This document shows positions 53,043 through 64,000 of a DNA stretch of 64,000 bases, in pieces. The stretch is from Camarhynchus parvulus. Its lineage: Eukaryota; Chordata; Aves; Passeriformes; Thraupidae. The position numbers and the translations under genes are program-made. The notes beneath the pieces were generated by a model that worked only from the letters and a program-made list of their open reading frames with translations, was not told the DNA's origin and made no database searches. Each line of letters opens with the position of its first letter. Positions within the stretch are counted from its first letter, which is position 1. The DNA lies in the NCBI RefSeq assembly GCF_901933205.1, contig NC_044578.1:13664501-13728500 (forward strand), given 5' to 3'.

Positions 53043-54026
53043 ATAGAGAACTAAATGTCGACTTTTTTATTAATGGAAGTGAAGGAAGGGTTTTTTCCTT
53101 CATCTTGTTCTTACCTAACTTATTGCCATTAACCTTGCAGATAAGAAGTCTTCCATCTTCTCAAATGACAGAAATGAAATAAACTCAAGCCACTTCAGCA
53201 CTGCTTTGAAACTCTCCCTTCTGATGTGTCATCAAAGCAGTCCTGAACAGGCTTTAAAATGAGATGGTTAAATGAGCTGCAGTTCTGCCACACCCCCTCC
53301 TCCCACCTGTTGGATCCCATGACCTAGAAGTGAAGAAGCCACCTGCATGCCTCCTGCCAGCTCAAACTGCTCCATGTGATTACTGCAGCTGTATCCAGGA
53401 TGCTACAGAGGGATGCAGAATCACAAAATGTATTACTGAGACAAGAGCAATACTAAGTAAAATTCCAAAAAGATAGCCCTGTAAGTGTAGGGAAGCCAAC
53501 TGCCCACCTGGACAGCCGGAACTACCTTCCCCAGCGCACTCCACTGTGCCTGACATGGCACAGCTACAGTCGTGACCTGGTAGCGTTTCATTTTATTAAA
53601 CTATCGCTGTTCCTAAATTCAGCGAGAATGATCCCAGATCTGTAATTTTTCTTCCACTCAAAAGCATACTGCTGTTTTGGAAAACATCCCAGTCTCCAAG
53701 AAGATTATGAGTAATATCATTCCATTAATACTGTTCCTTAGGAGTAATTTCATCACCATGTAAGTCTATAAAAGGGTTCTTACAAGGAGGGCAATAGAGT
53801 TGAACTAAAGCTGTGCAAAATGTACAAAGAGCCACATGAAACTATATAAAACTCACCAGGTCTAAGGAGTGCACTAATAATTTGAACCAGCAGGGCTTTG
53901 CTCTAAATTTTATTGAGCCAGAAAACCTTTCATTAAAATCAGAAATGTAATTTTGGTCACTATCTGGAATTGTACATATTTCTGGAAGCTAATTATTTCT
54001 CTTTCCTCCCCTTCTCCCCCTTGCAG

Positions 54027-54059
54027 GATGAATGCTGTGACTGTTACACAAAGCCACAG
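54027..54059 (+). other. Microexon-like segment, 33 nt
   Basis: Upstream lies a textbook 3' splice site: a ctaat branch-point-like word at about -38, then an uninterrupted tract of some 25 pyrimidines ending ttgcag. The 33-base segment ends cacag and is followed by gtataag, a usable but weaker donor lacking G at +5. Being a multiple of three, it would insert without shifting frame. Two frames are open, DECCDCYTKPQ and (one base on) MNAVTVTQSH. The second has the phase left by the 47-nt segment at 51.2 kb. Vertebrate neuronal microexons have this size and this kind of strong upstream tract. The host gene is not identified. Confidence 0.25.
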
Positions 54060-54786
54060 GTATAAGTTTCATGGTTAGACTTCTGGAAGGCTAATTGGCT
54101 CCATGTGACCAACATGAAACCTGCTACAGCTAAGCAGAGAGCCTCTCTGTGCCAGACTTACACAATTCTGAATTCCAAAAAGTAAGAATTCTGGAAGAAT
54201 CTCTTTAAAACACTCTTTTTGGTTGAGTTGCTGCCTCCTGCTGCGACTGGCCCGAAGAGGAGCTCTCCCACTGCTGCTCTCGGCGAGCACATCACTCCTG
54301 TGGCCCCTGCTTCCGAGGGACAGCTCTCGGCTTCAGTCCTTCTGGCAAAGACATTATGGTGTTACAAATCTCTGCTAGCTTCCACATAAAGTTTCACTAC
54401 CTATTTGTGTACCCAGGGAGAAGGAAGTGAATCAGTGTTAACTCCTCACCTGGGCTTTCTTAAAAAACAAGCTACCAGAATAGAGATTCAAATTTGAAAC
54501 ATAAAGTAATCCTTAGATGGCTGAACCACTGCTGCATTCATGTCTTAAGTCTACAGTAAATCCAATGGCAGTGAGCTAGGAAATGCTGATTTGTTTGTTT
54601 TGTTAAGTCTTTTGTTAATAACCCTGTCTAAAAGTGTTTAAGTATAACATATACTCTCCACTCTCTTGATCACACATGCAGTAGGAGCAACTTAACACCC
54701 AAAAACATTTGCAGGTATGCAGGTTCCAGATCCACACATTCTGATGAAAAAAAAAAATGGATACACAATGTATTTGGGGGGAACTA

Positions 54787-54820
54787 GAGCTTCATTAGTC
54801 TTTGAGCTTCATCAGTCTTT
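54787..54820. repeat. Two-copy 17-bp tandem repeat
   Basis: The unit 'gagcttcattagtcttt' at 54,787-54,803 is followed directly by 'gagcttcatcagtcttt' at 54,804-54,820, with one mismatch. Confidence 0.9.
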
Positions 54821-55845
54821 AATATATATAAATCTCGTTTTCATAGCACTTACTTGACCAGAGGTATAAAATAACACCAGTAGCAGAAGCAACTTCTTCT
54901 ATATAAAAAAAATTAATGAAAGTGGAAATTTCTCCTTAGGAAGGGAAACATTTACACAGAAGCAGTAACCAGACCAGATAAAGTGTGAAAGTCAGGGGGT
55001 GAGCTTGGCATATTCTCAACACTGTAATTCTTATTTAAATTGTCACAGCTGAAATTGCAAGACTTGTTCTGTTTAAGTATGTTGAACTAAAAATTTTGAT
55101 AATAATTGAGCCTTTTAGACAAAGCTTTTAGAAAAGGATCAAAGACTTGAAAATACTAGAATTTATTTTAGTGATTAAAAAATAAGATATCATTGAATTT
55201 GATGAGGGCAATCAGAGCAAAAATATGCAAGACCTGAAAGAAAAGATATATTAAAATTCAGTAAGAACTGGATGACCTTAATAACTCAAGTAGCAAAATA
55301 GAGGTGAAACTGGATAGTAAGATGCTATTGAACTAAAAGCATGGAAAATAATAATTAAAAATGACCATAACCAAGACATGACCCTTGGTTAAATTAAACA
55401 AGCCTGCTGTGCTGCAAATCTGTGGTGTGATGTACTTTCAAAATTCATGTATCCGAGTAGGGTTGGCTTAAAAAAAATTAGGAAGTTTGTTGGCAAATAC
55501 AAATAATGACCTTTATCGATTGCAGCCTAACAGTAGATACATAGCATTCTGTCTTGCCTCCTGAATATTTGGAAGTAGCTGACATCAGAATTTACTTTGC
55601 TTATCTTAAGGGTAGAACAGTCAGCATCTGTTTAAAAGCACAAAACTGTACTAGTAAACAGTTTGTGATCAAAAAAACCCCAACCATACTGTACTGTGAA
55701 AATGACCCTGAGATCCACCAATGAGGAATACATAATTATGGAGAGTAATTAAATTCTCATTTTTGTTAGCATTTGGAAGTGACTTTTTCCTCACAGATAT
55801 CAAAAACACTGAACTGACTTAATTTTTGGTCATTGACAGTGTTTC

Positions 55846-55867
55846 TTTTTTTTTTTTTTTTTTTTTT
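55846..55867. repeat. T22 homopolymer
   Basis: Run of 22 thymines, the longest homopolymer of the window. On the minus strand it would be a poly(A) tail for sequence to its right. However, no AATAAA-type signal (TTTATT on the plus strand) lies in the next 30 bases, and no target-site duplication is visible, so a processed retrocopy is not supported. Confidence 0.9.
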
Positions 55868-58179
55868 AGTGAAGTCTTCCTTTAACCTGAACAACTGCTC
55901 ATGGTCACCTTTTGAAATTGGGTGTTGTTCCTTTGTTTACCAAATGCCCCCTGAGACATCAAAAAAAGCAATGTTGAGAACCAGGCCCAAACAGCATATG
56001 GGTTAATCATCATTATTTTTACCCCTTCACCATCCAGAAGCAGATTTTTGCTGTAAATCACTGAAAACCAAACTCCACAATGCCTTCTTTCCTTCTACCC
56101 ACATTTTCATTTCAAGCATCAGCTCACAAAAACATTTTGCAGGGGGAAAAAAATAAAAATCAACTTTTCCCAGAGCTTTTTTTTTTCCAGTTGATTGCTA
56201 CTTCTTGGCACCAATTATAAGCAACTGCTTCACAGCTGAACCAAAGCAGCACAGTCAGCAAAATCACAGCCTCTCCATTCGCAAGCAATCAGAGAGACTA
56301 GATGCAAAGGAGCAAAGGTGAGACAGACACCAGCCTAATAGGCCAAGCAGGAATATGGCCCTTGCTCTGCTCAGTCCAGGCAGCCTGGTTGGTCAGAATG
56401 TAAATCTCTGGTAAACAATTTCACTGCCTGTCTGATAAAGAACTGCAAACTCAGTAGGAAGCACAAAACTGCTGGGGCAAGGGGGAATACAGATCCTGCC
56501 ACTAAAGCCAGTGTTAAAAATAAAAGCATATAATGAACCTACTGCCCAGCTGGAGCGAGGCATCTCTGGTCATCGGTCAATAGTGACAGAGGTAACAGAA
56601 AACAAAGACCATATTCAGTGCCTCTTCTTAATGACAGGAGACATCAAAGAGCTGCCTGTACAAGCAACCTTGTGGGAATTCACAGTCTGCCTCAGTATCA
56701 TGCTTCACGCCTTGATTCCTGGCTCTAGTTCTTGATCCTGCTTCCCACCTGCTGAACCATGGTTCTTTATTCTGTCCTCCCTGTGCTACAGCTTGTCCCT
56801 GGCTGGCCTGCTTGGCCAAATCCAGCTCTGCCCACTGGCACTGCCTTGCTGCCTGGAGTCTTTGGCAGTCTGGCTCAGACTGAAACTAATCTCTCAACCC
56901 TGAAATGATGCATTATTTAATTACTGTGGGTGCTCAGTCATGACTCCAGAATTGATTCGTGAGTCTGTCATCAGCCTGGTCTATCTCAGAAGCACAGCCA
57001 TCTCATTCAGATGAGGCAGGGTGTGGTTCTTCAGCTCAGAATTTCTTCGAACTCCACTAAAGTCAGTACATCAGCACAGGGGTCTCTGCATCTCCACTCT
57101 TAGCCAGCTTTAGCAGAGAAGTCAGCTTGATTAGGTTTAACTCAGTCCTCTGGAGAGTGCTCGGTCATGCGTGGTCATGTTTTACTAATAAGTACCACAG
57201 GAGGTGAACAAAGAAGCATGATAAAAACAGATATGCATGACACTGAAAGCAGCTCTGATCACTTTGGTACCACACCCTGCAAGCTGTTGGCAAGTGCTGT
57301 GGCTTTAGTAGTAATTTTGGATACAGTTGGGTGACTTTTTGCATTGATCACTACTGAAGTGCCTGGTTTTACCATTAAGTAATTTCCCTGGCTGATCTAG
57401 TAATAGTATCAGTGGATACTGAAGTAGATTCCATTAACCTAGCTCTCTGTATTCATAATGGAGTTCCATATGATCTGTCTTAGTAGTGAGAGAAAAACAG
57501 TAATCAACACACCAAGACAGAGCACAAGCATGAAAAATCTGCCTAGAGCAGCAGGCTGGTACAGGCAGCAGTCAGAAGCTCAGGTGAGAAACCCTCATTG
57601 CCCCCACAGAAGCATAGGTCTCCTCCAAGCTGCCTCTGCAACAGTAAGGCACAGGCTGGTTGAAAATAGTCTGTAACTCTCTGAGGAAGAGATGGTTCAG
57701 CCCTCATGCTGCCCCGCAGAGCTGCTAGGCTAAAGGGGAGAAGGAGCTGACAGAGCAGAATAAAAAAAACATGGCCAGATGTGGGGTGAATACTGACTTC
57801 TGGGAAAGGATCTGCACACCATACAACCAAGAAATTTTGAAACCATTTGTAGAAAAACAATAATCAGGGCACAGAATGGATTTTATCAGCAAGAAATCAC
57901 TGTTGGCTAATTCAAACTACACTACCTCTAGCCTGTCTTTGAGTGACCAAGGACCACAAGACCCTTTCTGGCATTAGGACCAGCCCGCTCTGCAATGCGT
58001 CAGCTCTTGGTTAATGATGTTACTTTGTGGGTGCATATACAGGTCAGAAGTCCAATAGCAGATACAAGTTTTTTTCTCACTCACTTTCTGGTTACACACT
58101 GACCTTGCTGACTTTCCTTGCTTGCTCTGCTACATCCAGTCCTAGCTGTGAACTGCTGCAAACTGTAGAACTCCTCCCC

Positions 58180-58191
58180 CACACACACACA
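58180..58191. repeat. Short (CA)n microsatellite
   Basis: Five to six CA units following a C5 run. Minor simple sequence. Confidence 0.8.
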
Positions 58192-60859
58192 AGAAACTCC
58201 TTCTTCATTTCCCCGTTTTACACTCGAGCAGATATAAAAGCCACTTGCGCTGCTCCCCAGCTTGTATGCACATAATTTTCTTTTTTCTTACACTCCTGCC
58301 CCAAAGTTAAGCAGGCAACTTACCTAAAGCCTATCAAAGGCTTTTGTCCACAGACCAGATCCATAAACAGATGGATGATCCATAAATCAGGGATGATGAG
58401 TAGGGAAAAGAAGAGCTGAAGCACTATCACAGTAGAGACTGAGAATACTCTGAGAATCACACTTCCTTGCAAGGGTAGCCATTTATAGAGGACACACCTT
58501 CAACCCTCTGAAAGGCAGCTGCATTCAATTACTGTAATATTTTTTTGTCCTACAACTCATCATAAGAATTGGATTTGGAAATATTTTTAAACATTAATAT
58601 CATTTGACAAAGAAAATTCCCATTAATGCAGAAGTCATAAGCTCTACTGAAAGTGATGCTCTCTTTCACGGGTCCTCATTGTTCAAAAACATGCAAACCT
58701 ACATAACAACCAAAGTAACAAACAGTATTTCATCACTTTTCTTTCACTTTCAATAATTCATAGCCCTAATATTTACTCTATTACCTGTGCAGTGTAAATA
58801 TTAATGACATGCACTGCAAACTTTAAGAACTTTCTGACTAGATCAACAAGAGAGAACTCTTGCCCTTGGCCTAAAGACAAAAGATTGTCACTGTGATTAA
58901 TAACAAAAGTGACAAAACCTTGTAACTGCAATCAAGAAACATATTATTCCAGTGAAACAATTCATTACTTCCTAAATGCATTTCACAAAGGTTTGAGATG
59001 TGTTTTAAAAAACATCAGAAAACCCACCCTGAAATTACTGTATTGCATGGAAGCTTTTGCAATCTTTTGTCTGCATTGCAATGTTCCAAAAGCTCTATGT
59101 CTCATATTTAACAGGTTTTCCATTTTGCGTGTTTAGTGTTACAATACTCTAGTAAAAGTGAAGGTTACGTCCCAGTTTCCCTGAATGATTAATTTCAACA
59201 TACTTTTAGAGGAAAGAAAATTTAATTCTTACTTAAGGAGGTAGAATAGAATGCACTGTGCCTCCAGACTACTCACCTATACAAAAATAAATTAAGCACG
59301 GCTCTTTTCCCCAATTTTCCCTGAATGCAAAGCAACACTCATTTATGATTTCATAGAATTAATCTACTCAAAACTTAGAAACTTCTGATGACACAAATCT
59401 GTTAACACATTGGAAAGGTTCTTGCACCTTCCTAATGCTACTATTACTAATAAAGCTTTTTCTGAGCCTGCTTTAATGCGCAAAAGTTTATTCAGTGCTG
59501 TTCAGCCATTTGATGAGCCAAGGTTGACATTCCCACTGTGCTAACACAAAAATAGATAATGAAAGTAGGAATTTGCAACTCAGTGTTCTTTAGAGTCGTA
59601 AGAATCTGGTGAGAGAAAGTCACTGTGTATAGGCAAAGACAATCTGGACTCCTGGATTCTGAACTAATACTTAATCTACTTAGTACCGAAAGAGCTCCTC
59701 CCCTCTCCCCCCATACCCCCCACACAATTTTCTCAGGTTACTTCAGGAACAAAATGGGCACTTACCTTTTTTTCAGCCCATTCCCTTGGGAAGCTATAAA
59801 TCTTGAAATGCATTTCTGACATCTTGACAGCTATTGACACTATTAACTGGGGGCTGCCTGAGATGGGAGAATCCTATCATCTCTCTAATCTACAGCCATC
59901 AGGAAGAACTCAAAAACAAAATCACATATTTAGTTGCAGATGAGTGAAGTGTAGTGTTTTGGCAACCTTCACCAGCCTTTGTCCTTCACTTCTGTTCAGC
60001 TTTTCTCTCCCATGTTTGGCTTGCTGATCAAAGTCCAAAATGTGAGGGCTACAATAAGCCTAATTTAGCATGCAAATGCAAAGATCAAAAGCAGCCCTCC
60101 TTTTTACGAGATCACATGCACTGTCTTAGTCAACAACCGTATACATCCCACTTCTGGTTTTGCCCCTGGGAATATGAGATCTGAATTAGATTCAGAGGAC
60201 AGGAGAGAGAAAATTATTGGTACATAATTTCCACCCATTCCAGCACAGTTATCCACAAGTTGTGGCATAAGCAATAAATTATACACTATGAAATTTTGAA
60301 GAACCACAGTCAATCAACATGAGATTCCAGTGTTTGCTTGTTTCTTTACTTTGGCCTTTATTTAATTACTACTCTGGGTATAAAACAAATTTTGTGGATT
60401 GCTCAATCATATGGAGGCTGGAATATCTGGACCCAGATCAGGTAGAGAAAGACTTGGTTCTCCAAACATAGACAGGGGAGCTCACTTTGAGCAAAGAGAA
60501 GGAGCTAATCAGTGCCATCCTCTAATGTCACTTAGCATACAGATTTAAAACCTAGCAATTCAAATGTGAACAAGAGGAGCTACTGTACCACAAGGACAAG
60601 ACTTTTCTCTTTACTTCCCTATAATTTATAAACCATCCATAACAATGGCCCCTTCTGGTTCAGAGAACCCATCAGTATCTTTCCCCTGACATCCATCAAA
60701 TCTACCCAGAGTTATGTTCAGGATCAGGGTTTGACAGCTTTTCTAATAACATCAGCTCAACTTTTATCATTGTTTTTTTCACAAGGACTTCTTTTTTTGC
60801 TTTATGCAAGCATTGTCTCTGTATTGCTAGTGTGACTGCTTTTCCTCTCTTTAACAAAG

Positions 60860-61160
60860 AGTAAATAGAACAGAATATTTCCACTAAAGGGACCTACAGT
60901 GATGATCTAATCCCAGTGTCTGATCAATTCAAGGCTGACCAAAAATTAAAGTATGGTAAGTAAGGGCATTGTTCAATTGTCTCTTAAACACTGACAGGCT
61001 TAGGCCATCCATCACCTCTAGAAAGCCTGTTCCAGAGTTTGTCTACTCTCTTAGCAAAGGAAAGCTTCCTGATGTCCCATCTAAGTCTGTTCTTGTGCAG
61101 CTCTTAACCATTCCCACACGTCCTATCACTGGACAGCAGGGACAAGAGATCCGCTATGGG
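60860..61160 (-). mobile_element. CR1 LINE 3'-end fragment, minus strand
   Basis: Read on the plus strand this is the reverse complement of a CR1 tail. It starts with a decayed 'atagaacagaata' (the family's tagaatcatagaat repeat). Then come 'agggacctacagtgatgatc', 'caaggctgacc', 'cactgacaggcttaggccat', 'gaaagcctgttccagagttt', 'gcttcctgatgtcccatcta', 'taaccattcccacacgtcct' and 'atcactggacagcagggaca'. These are successive blocks of the CR1 3' region in the expected order, with only modest divergence. The element is 5'-truncated, as is normal for CR1, leaving about 300 bases and no coding capacity. A 72-codon open frame that crosses it on the plus strand is antisense to the element and is not a gene. 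This is the clearest evidence in the window that the DNA is from a bird or other sauropsid. Confidence 0.9.
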
Positions 61161-62336
61161 GAGAAGACCATTCATTGGAACAAATGAAGCAAAACATTAA
61201 AAAGTGAAAGTTGTACAGTAATCAACCATGGAGAATAATATGATGTTTAGGTGTTTGGGTCACATTTCTGCCCTCCTTCCCTGCCAAACGAAATTGAGGG
61301 AATAGAGCAGAGCTCCCCGGCTGAACATTTTCACAGGTCCTGAGTCAGAGCTGATAATTAAAGAGGATGATACATAAAAGAATTTCTACAGAAAAGCTGG
61401 AGACTTAGTGTAACCTTAATCTTATCATAAAGCAGGATGGATTGTTCAATATCTTCTACAACAGAGCCAAGAAAAAGAGGCCTTAGCCTAGTTTACCATT
61501 TAGTGAATATCTGAATGAGTAAATAAGAAGATCAGATCATTAAGGGAGGAATAAGGACAGTTTCTAGTGAACCACCCAAGGCTATTTAATTATTTATAGT
61601 CTCCTTGATTACTAGTGAGAGGGGTCAAATCACTTTTGTAACACATGATTTTTTTATACCATTTTTCAGCTGGCAAGGTAAATGATTATGGCTTTTTCCC
61701 TCTAGCTCCAGATGGGCTATAGTTGTTAATGTCTGTTATGTTAATAGAGTATGCAATATTAAGGAATATAAGATATTTATAACAAGTTATAACAGAGCTA
61801 TGACCCAAACAAATCAGATATAAAATTTTAATGAATTGGTCCCTGAGTCTATTAATTTAGTTGTAGGGTAGAAAGCTAGCAAACATATTTTCTCTCTCAG
61901 GCACTACAACTGGAGAAAAACATTAGCCAGGGTCAAACTCTGTTGCACACTACTAAAAGAGAAGAGTTTGAAAGTGAAATAGAGTTTAATTTCAGGAAGA
62001 TTTCTTAGTAACATCACTAATTAGCAACAAAAAGTAGAACTACTTTTTCCACAAGTTATTTCTCTATGTCACACAATGTTGACAATACACATCTATACAA
62101 ACCAAGAATTTAAAAATTTAGAAAAGATCCTTGATGAATTTACCATTATTTTAATGGAGTAATATACGCACAATGTCAGTGTTTTCAGTTTCTTCTGGAA
62201 ACCAAAGAATATGCTTCTGCATATGTGTATACATGGATGTGTAAACACTTACTGGGTTACTGATCCCAAGGAATATTGGGGTACATTCTTCGCTAAATCC
62301 TCCAGACTTTAAAAACTGCTTAGAAATTATACCATG

Positions 62337-62352
62337 TTTTTTCTAGAAAAAA
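62337..62352. other. 16-bp A/T palindrome around CTAG
   Basis: ttttttctagaaaaaa is a perfect palindrome. A second small hairpin, ctgtaga-atttt-tctacag, follows about 13 bases later (62,366-62,384). Both are short and may be neutral. Confidence 0.65.
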
Positions 62353-62979
62353 TGTATTCGCTTCTGTAGAATTTTTCTACAGCATTTTTATAAACATCTT
62401 CTAGAAAACACCTAAAGAAATTAATACATTAAAAATGCATTATATAAATCATATTGTAAACCCTAACTTATTTTCTGAATCAATCATTTAAGTGAAGCTT
62501 TGTTTGAGGTTTTTTTTAAGAGCTGACTTGCTATCATATGTCCACGAATATGTAATAGTTACACACAAATTCAGTTACCTAACAAGTATCAGTCCAACTT
62601 TGTGGCTTGCAGTTATGTAAATCTCCAATCCAGATGTTTCATGTTGCTCCTTTCTCTCCATCTCCTTCACTTTAATATTCAAATTTCTCATTTCATCTTT
62701 ACCTGACTCAATTACCCTTCAGGATAATCTGCCCATACTTATCTATATATCCACTTAATTAATAGCACTGCCGTTGCATTATGACTCTCAGAAATGTTAC
62801 ATTGAAAAGTGTTGGAGGTTATTTAATTACACAGCATTAACCATTCATTCCCATGATAATTATATTCCTGTGCACCCCCATGCCCACATAGATAAACATA
62901 GAGAATTTAATTCTCTCTTTTCACTGGCCCTTGATCCCAAACATCAGTGCTGCAGAAATGCAATCAAACTGACCCGGAT

Positions 62980-63190
62980 CCTTCCAGTTCAGTTCAGCCA
63001 CGGCATGCCGTGTCAGGACTGCATCAGCCCAGGTCTGAGTGACTCACTGCAGCACCCTGCTGCTCCTGCCATCACAAAGGCTCCAGGAACAGCTCCCCAT
63101 GGCTGCTGGGGCACAGCATGGCCAGCACCCACCTCTGAGGCCTCACACAGCCTCTACAGCAGTACAAAGTAAAAGCTCTGTAAGCAAAGG
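62980..63190. other. Small GC-rich patch
   Basis: GC-rich stretch with 'ccggatccttccagttcag' at the left and 'ggctgctggggcacagcatg' in the middle. Open frames of 132 and 89 codons overlap here in different frames, and neither shows a known domain. Likely non-coding; origin unknown. Confidence 0.45.
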
Positions 63191-64000
63191 CTTACCCAGA
63201 CAGTTGTGCCTCAGCTTGCCTTGTAGTTCTGGATGCTTTTTCACAGAAACTATGTGGCAGAATGTCACAGACCAAAATGGCTTTCACCTTTTCTTCATGA
63301 TATTCTAGAAACACAGCACATCATATTTTATAGCCTAATATATTTGTTGTCCTTTGTGATTCTTGGCCATCTCCAGGATTTTATTTTTTTTTATGTTTCA
63401 ATTGCCAAATAAACCATTAAAAGCTCCAATAAAAACGAATATTAATGTACTAATAATGCATACTCCTCTACACTACAGAATAACTTACTTTTACTACAGT
63501 TCTGCTTTGTATAGGGTGCAATAAAAACAACATCTTGGCATTTTATATTCACATTCTTTCAATTATTTTAATACCATTAATTAAGTTTTAAGTTTACAAG
63601 TTAAGTGTTGTTTACTTTCCTGCCTGCCAACATGCAAATACAATATCAAATCTGACAGTCGAGCTAGGTCATCTGCCTCATGAACAACAGCCAACAGAAG
63701 CTGAATCTCTCAGCTCTTTGCTAAATGTGATCTCTGGAAATCCACAGAGCATTTTCCAGTTGGGAATACTACGCTAGAGGTTTCTGTTTGGAGAAAACTA
63801 AAAAAGCAGGGGGAAACTCCTAACATCTACTTTTTTACTTGGTCAAAAATGCATTAAATAGATGCCATATTCTACAAGATTTGGAAGCCTTGTGACTACT
63901 TTCTGTGAAATAATTGCTTATTGACATCTCTGTGCTCTGTCTCCCATTTCTCTTCAAGTATTTCCCCAAGAACACAAAGGATCGATCCCCAGTGTAATCA

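Larger units (their letters stand above)
54821..64000. other. No gene seen
   Basis: AT-rich DNA with a mildly GC-richer section at 56.3-57.9 kb, a T22 run, the second CR1 tail and the 63-kb GC patch. Pyrimidine-rich sequence at 56.69-56.83 kb (ctagttcttgatcctgcttc and following) might be an old LTR, but no ends can be placed. No exon-like segment with both strong splice sites was found here. Confidence 0.55.

Noticed and set aside
55846..55950. Minus-strand processed retrocopy behind a T22 run
   Set aside because: No polyadenylation signal lies next to the run, there is no target-site duplication, and the adjacent sequence has no open frame.
56690..56840. Pyrimidine-rich sequence as an old LTR or SINE
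   Set aside because: No terminal motif, internal promoter or target-site duplication can be placed, so the resemblance is one of composition only.
62774..63172. 132-codon plus-strand open frame
   Set aside because: The second half falls in a GC-rich patch with an overlapping open frame in another phase. No domain is recognised.
1..64000. Prokaryotic-type systems (CRISPR, toxin-antitoxin, phage defence, biosynthetic cluster)
   Set aside because: Base composition, lack of ribosome-binding-site-led frames, LINE remnants and splice-like signals all indicate vertebrate nuclear DNA. No regularly spaced repeats were found.
1..64000. Endogenous retrovirus or other viral remnant with coding regions
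   Set aside because: No open or broken frame shows reverse transcriptase, protease, integrase, capsid or envelope landmarks that I can recognise beyond the LINE fragments.

Overview
Kind of organism: this is vertebrate nuclear DNA, most likely from a bird and probably not near a gene-dense region. The sequence is AT-rich and depleted in CpG. It has no bacterial-style gene packing. No open frame encodes a protein family I recognise, and nearly all open frames are under about 130 codons. The only lineage-informative repeats I can recognise are two CR1 (chicken-repeat-1 type LINE) remnants. Their low density (two clear copies in 64 kb) fits a bird better than a turtle, crocodilian or mammal. This assignment is inferred from repeat content and composition, not from an identified gene. 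|| Layout: 1-10,459 is AT-rich DNA with homopolymer runs, a 13-bp inverted repeat near 5.3 kb and a 52-bp-period duplication at 9.7 kb. A sharply bounded GC-rich islet at 10,460-11,160 contains a two-copy 32-bp minisatellite and the longest open frames of the window. These frames are best explained by the lack of stop codons in GC-rich DNA. 11.2-18.6 kb is featureless apart from an 18-bp perfect palindrome. 18,590-19,890 is an old, decayed CR1 element on the plus strand. 19.9-42 kb holds small tandem duplications, an inverted repeat, A/C-rich and AT-rich simple sequence, several exon-like segments with good splice-site context, and blocks whose TAAT-rich texture resembles vertebrate conserved non-coding elements. 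42-48 kb contains a 25-bp identical sequence present twice, 2.1 kb apart. 49-54.1 kb has a cluster of plus-strand exon-like segments whose reading phases are compatible, plus a 16-bp-stem hairpin at 53.0 kb. 60,860-61,160 is a second, younger CR1 3' end on the minus strand. A small GC-rich patch lies at 63 kb. || How the parts work together: I see no complete gene, no tRNA or rRNA, no CRISPR, no intact mobile element and no operon-like or defence-like system. The most reasonable reading is a large intron or intergenic desert of a bird chromosome, possibly crossed by a gene with very small exons. The splice-flanked segments at 22.6, 35.1, 51.2, 52.1 and 54.0 kb are the best places to look for that gene. 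They are hypotheses, because strong splice-site pairs also occur by chance in 64 kb of intronic DNA.
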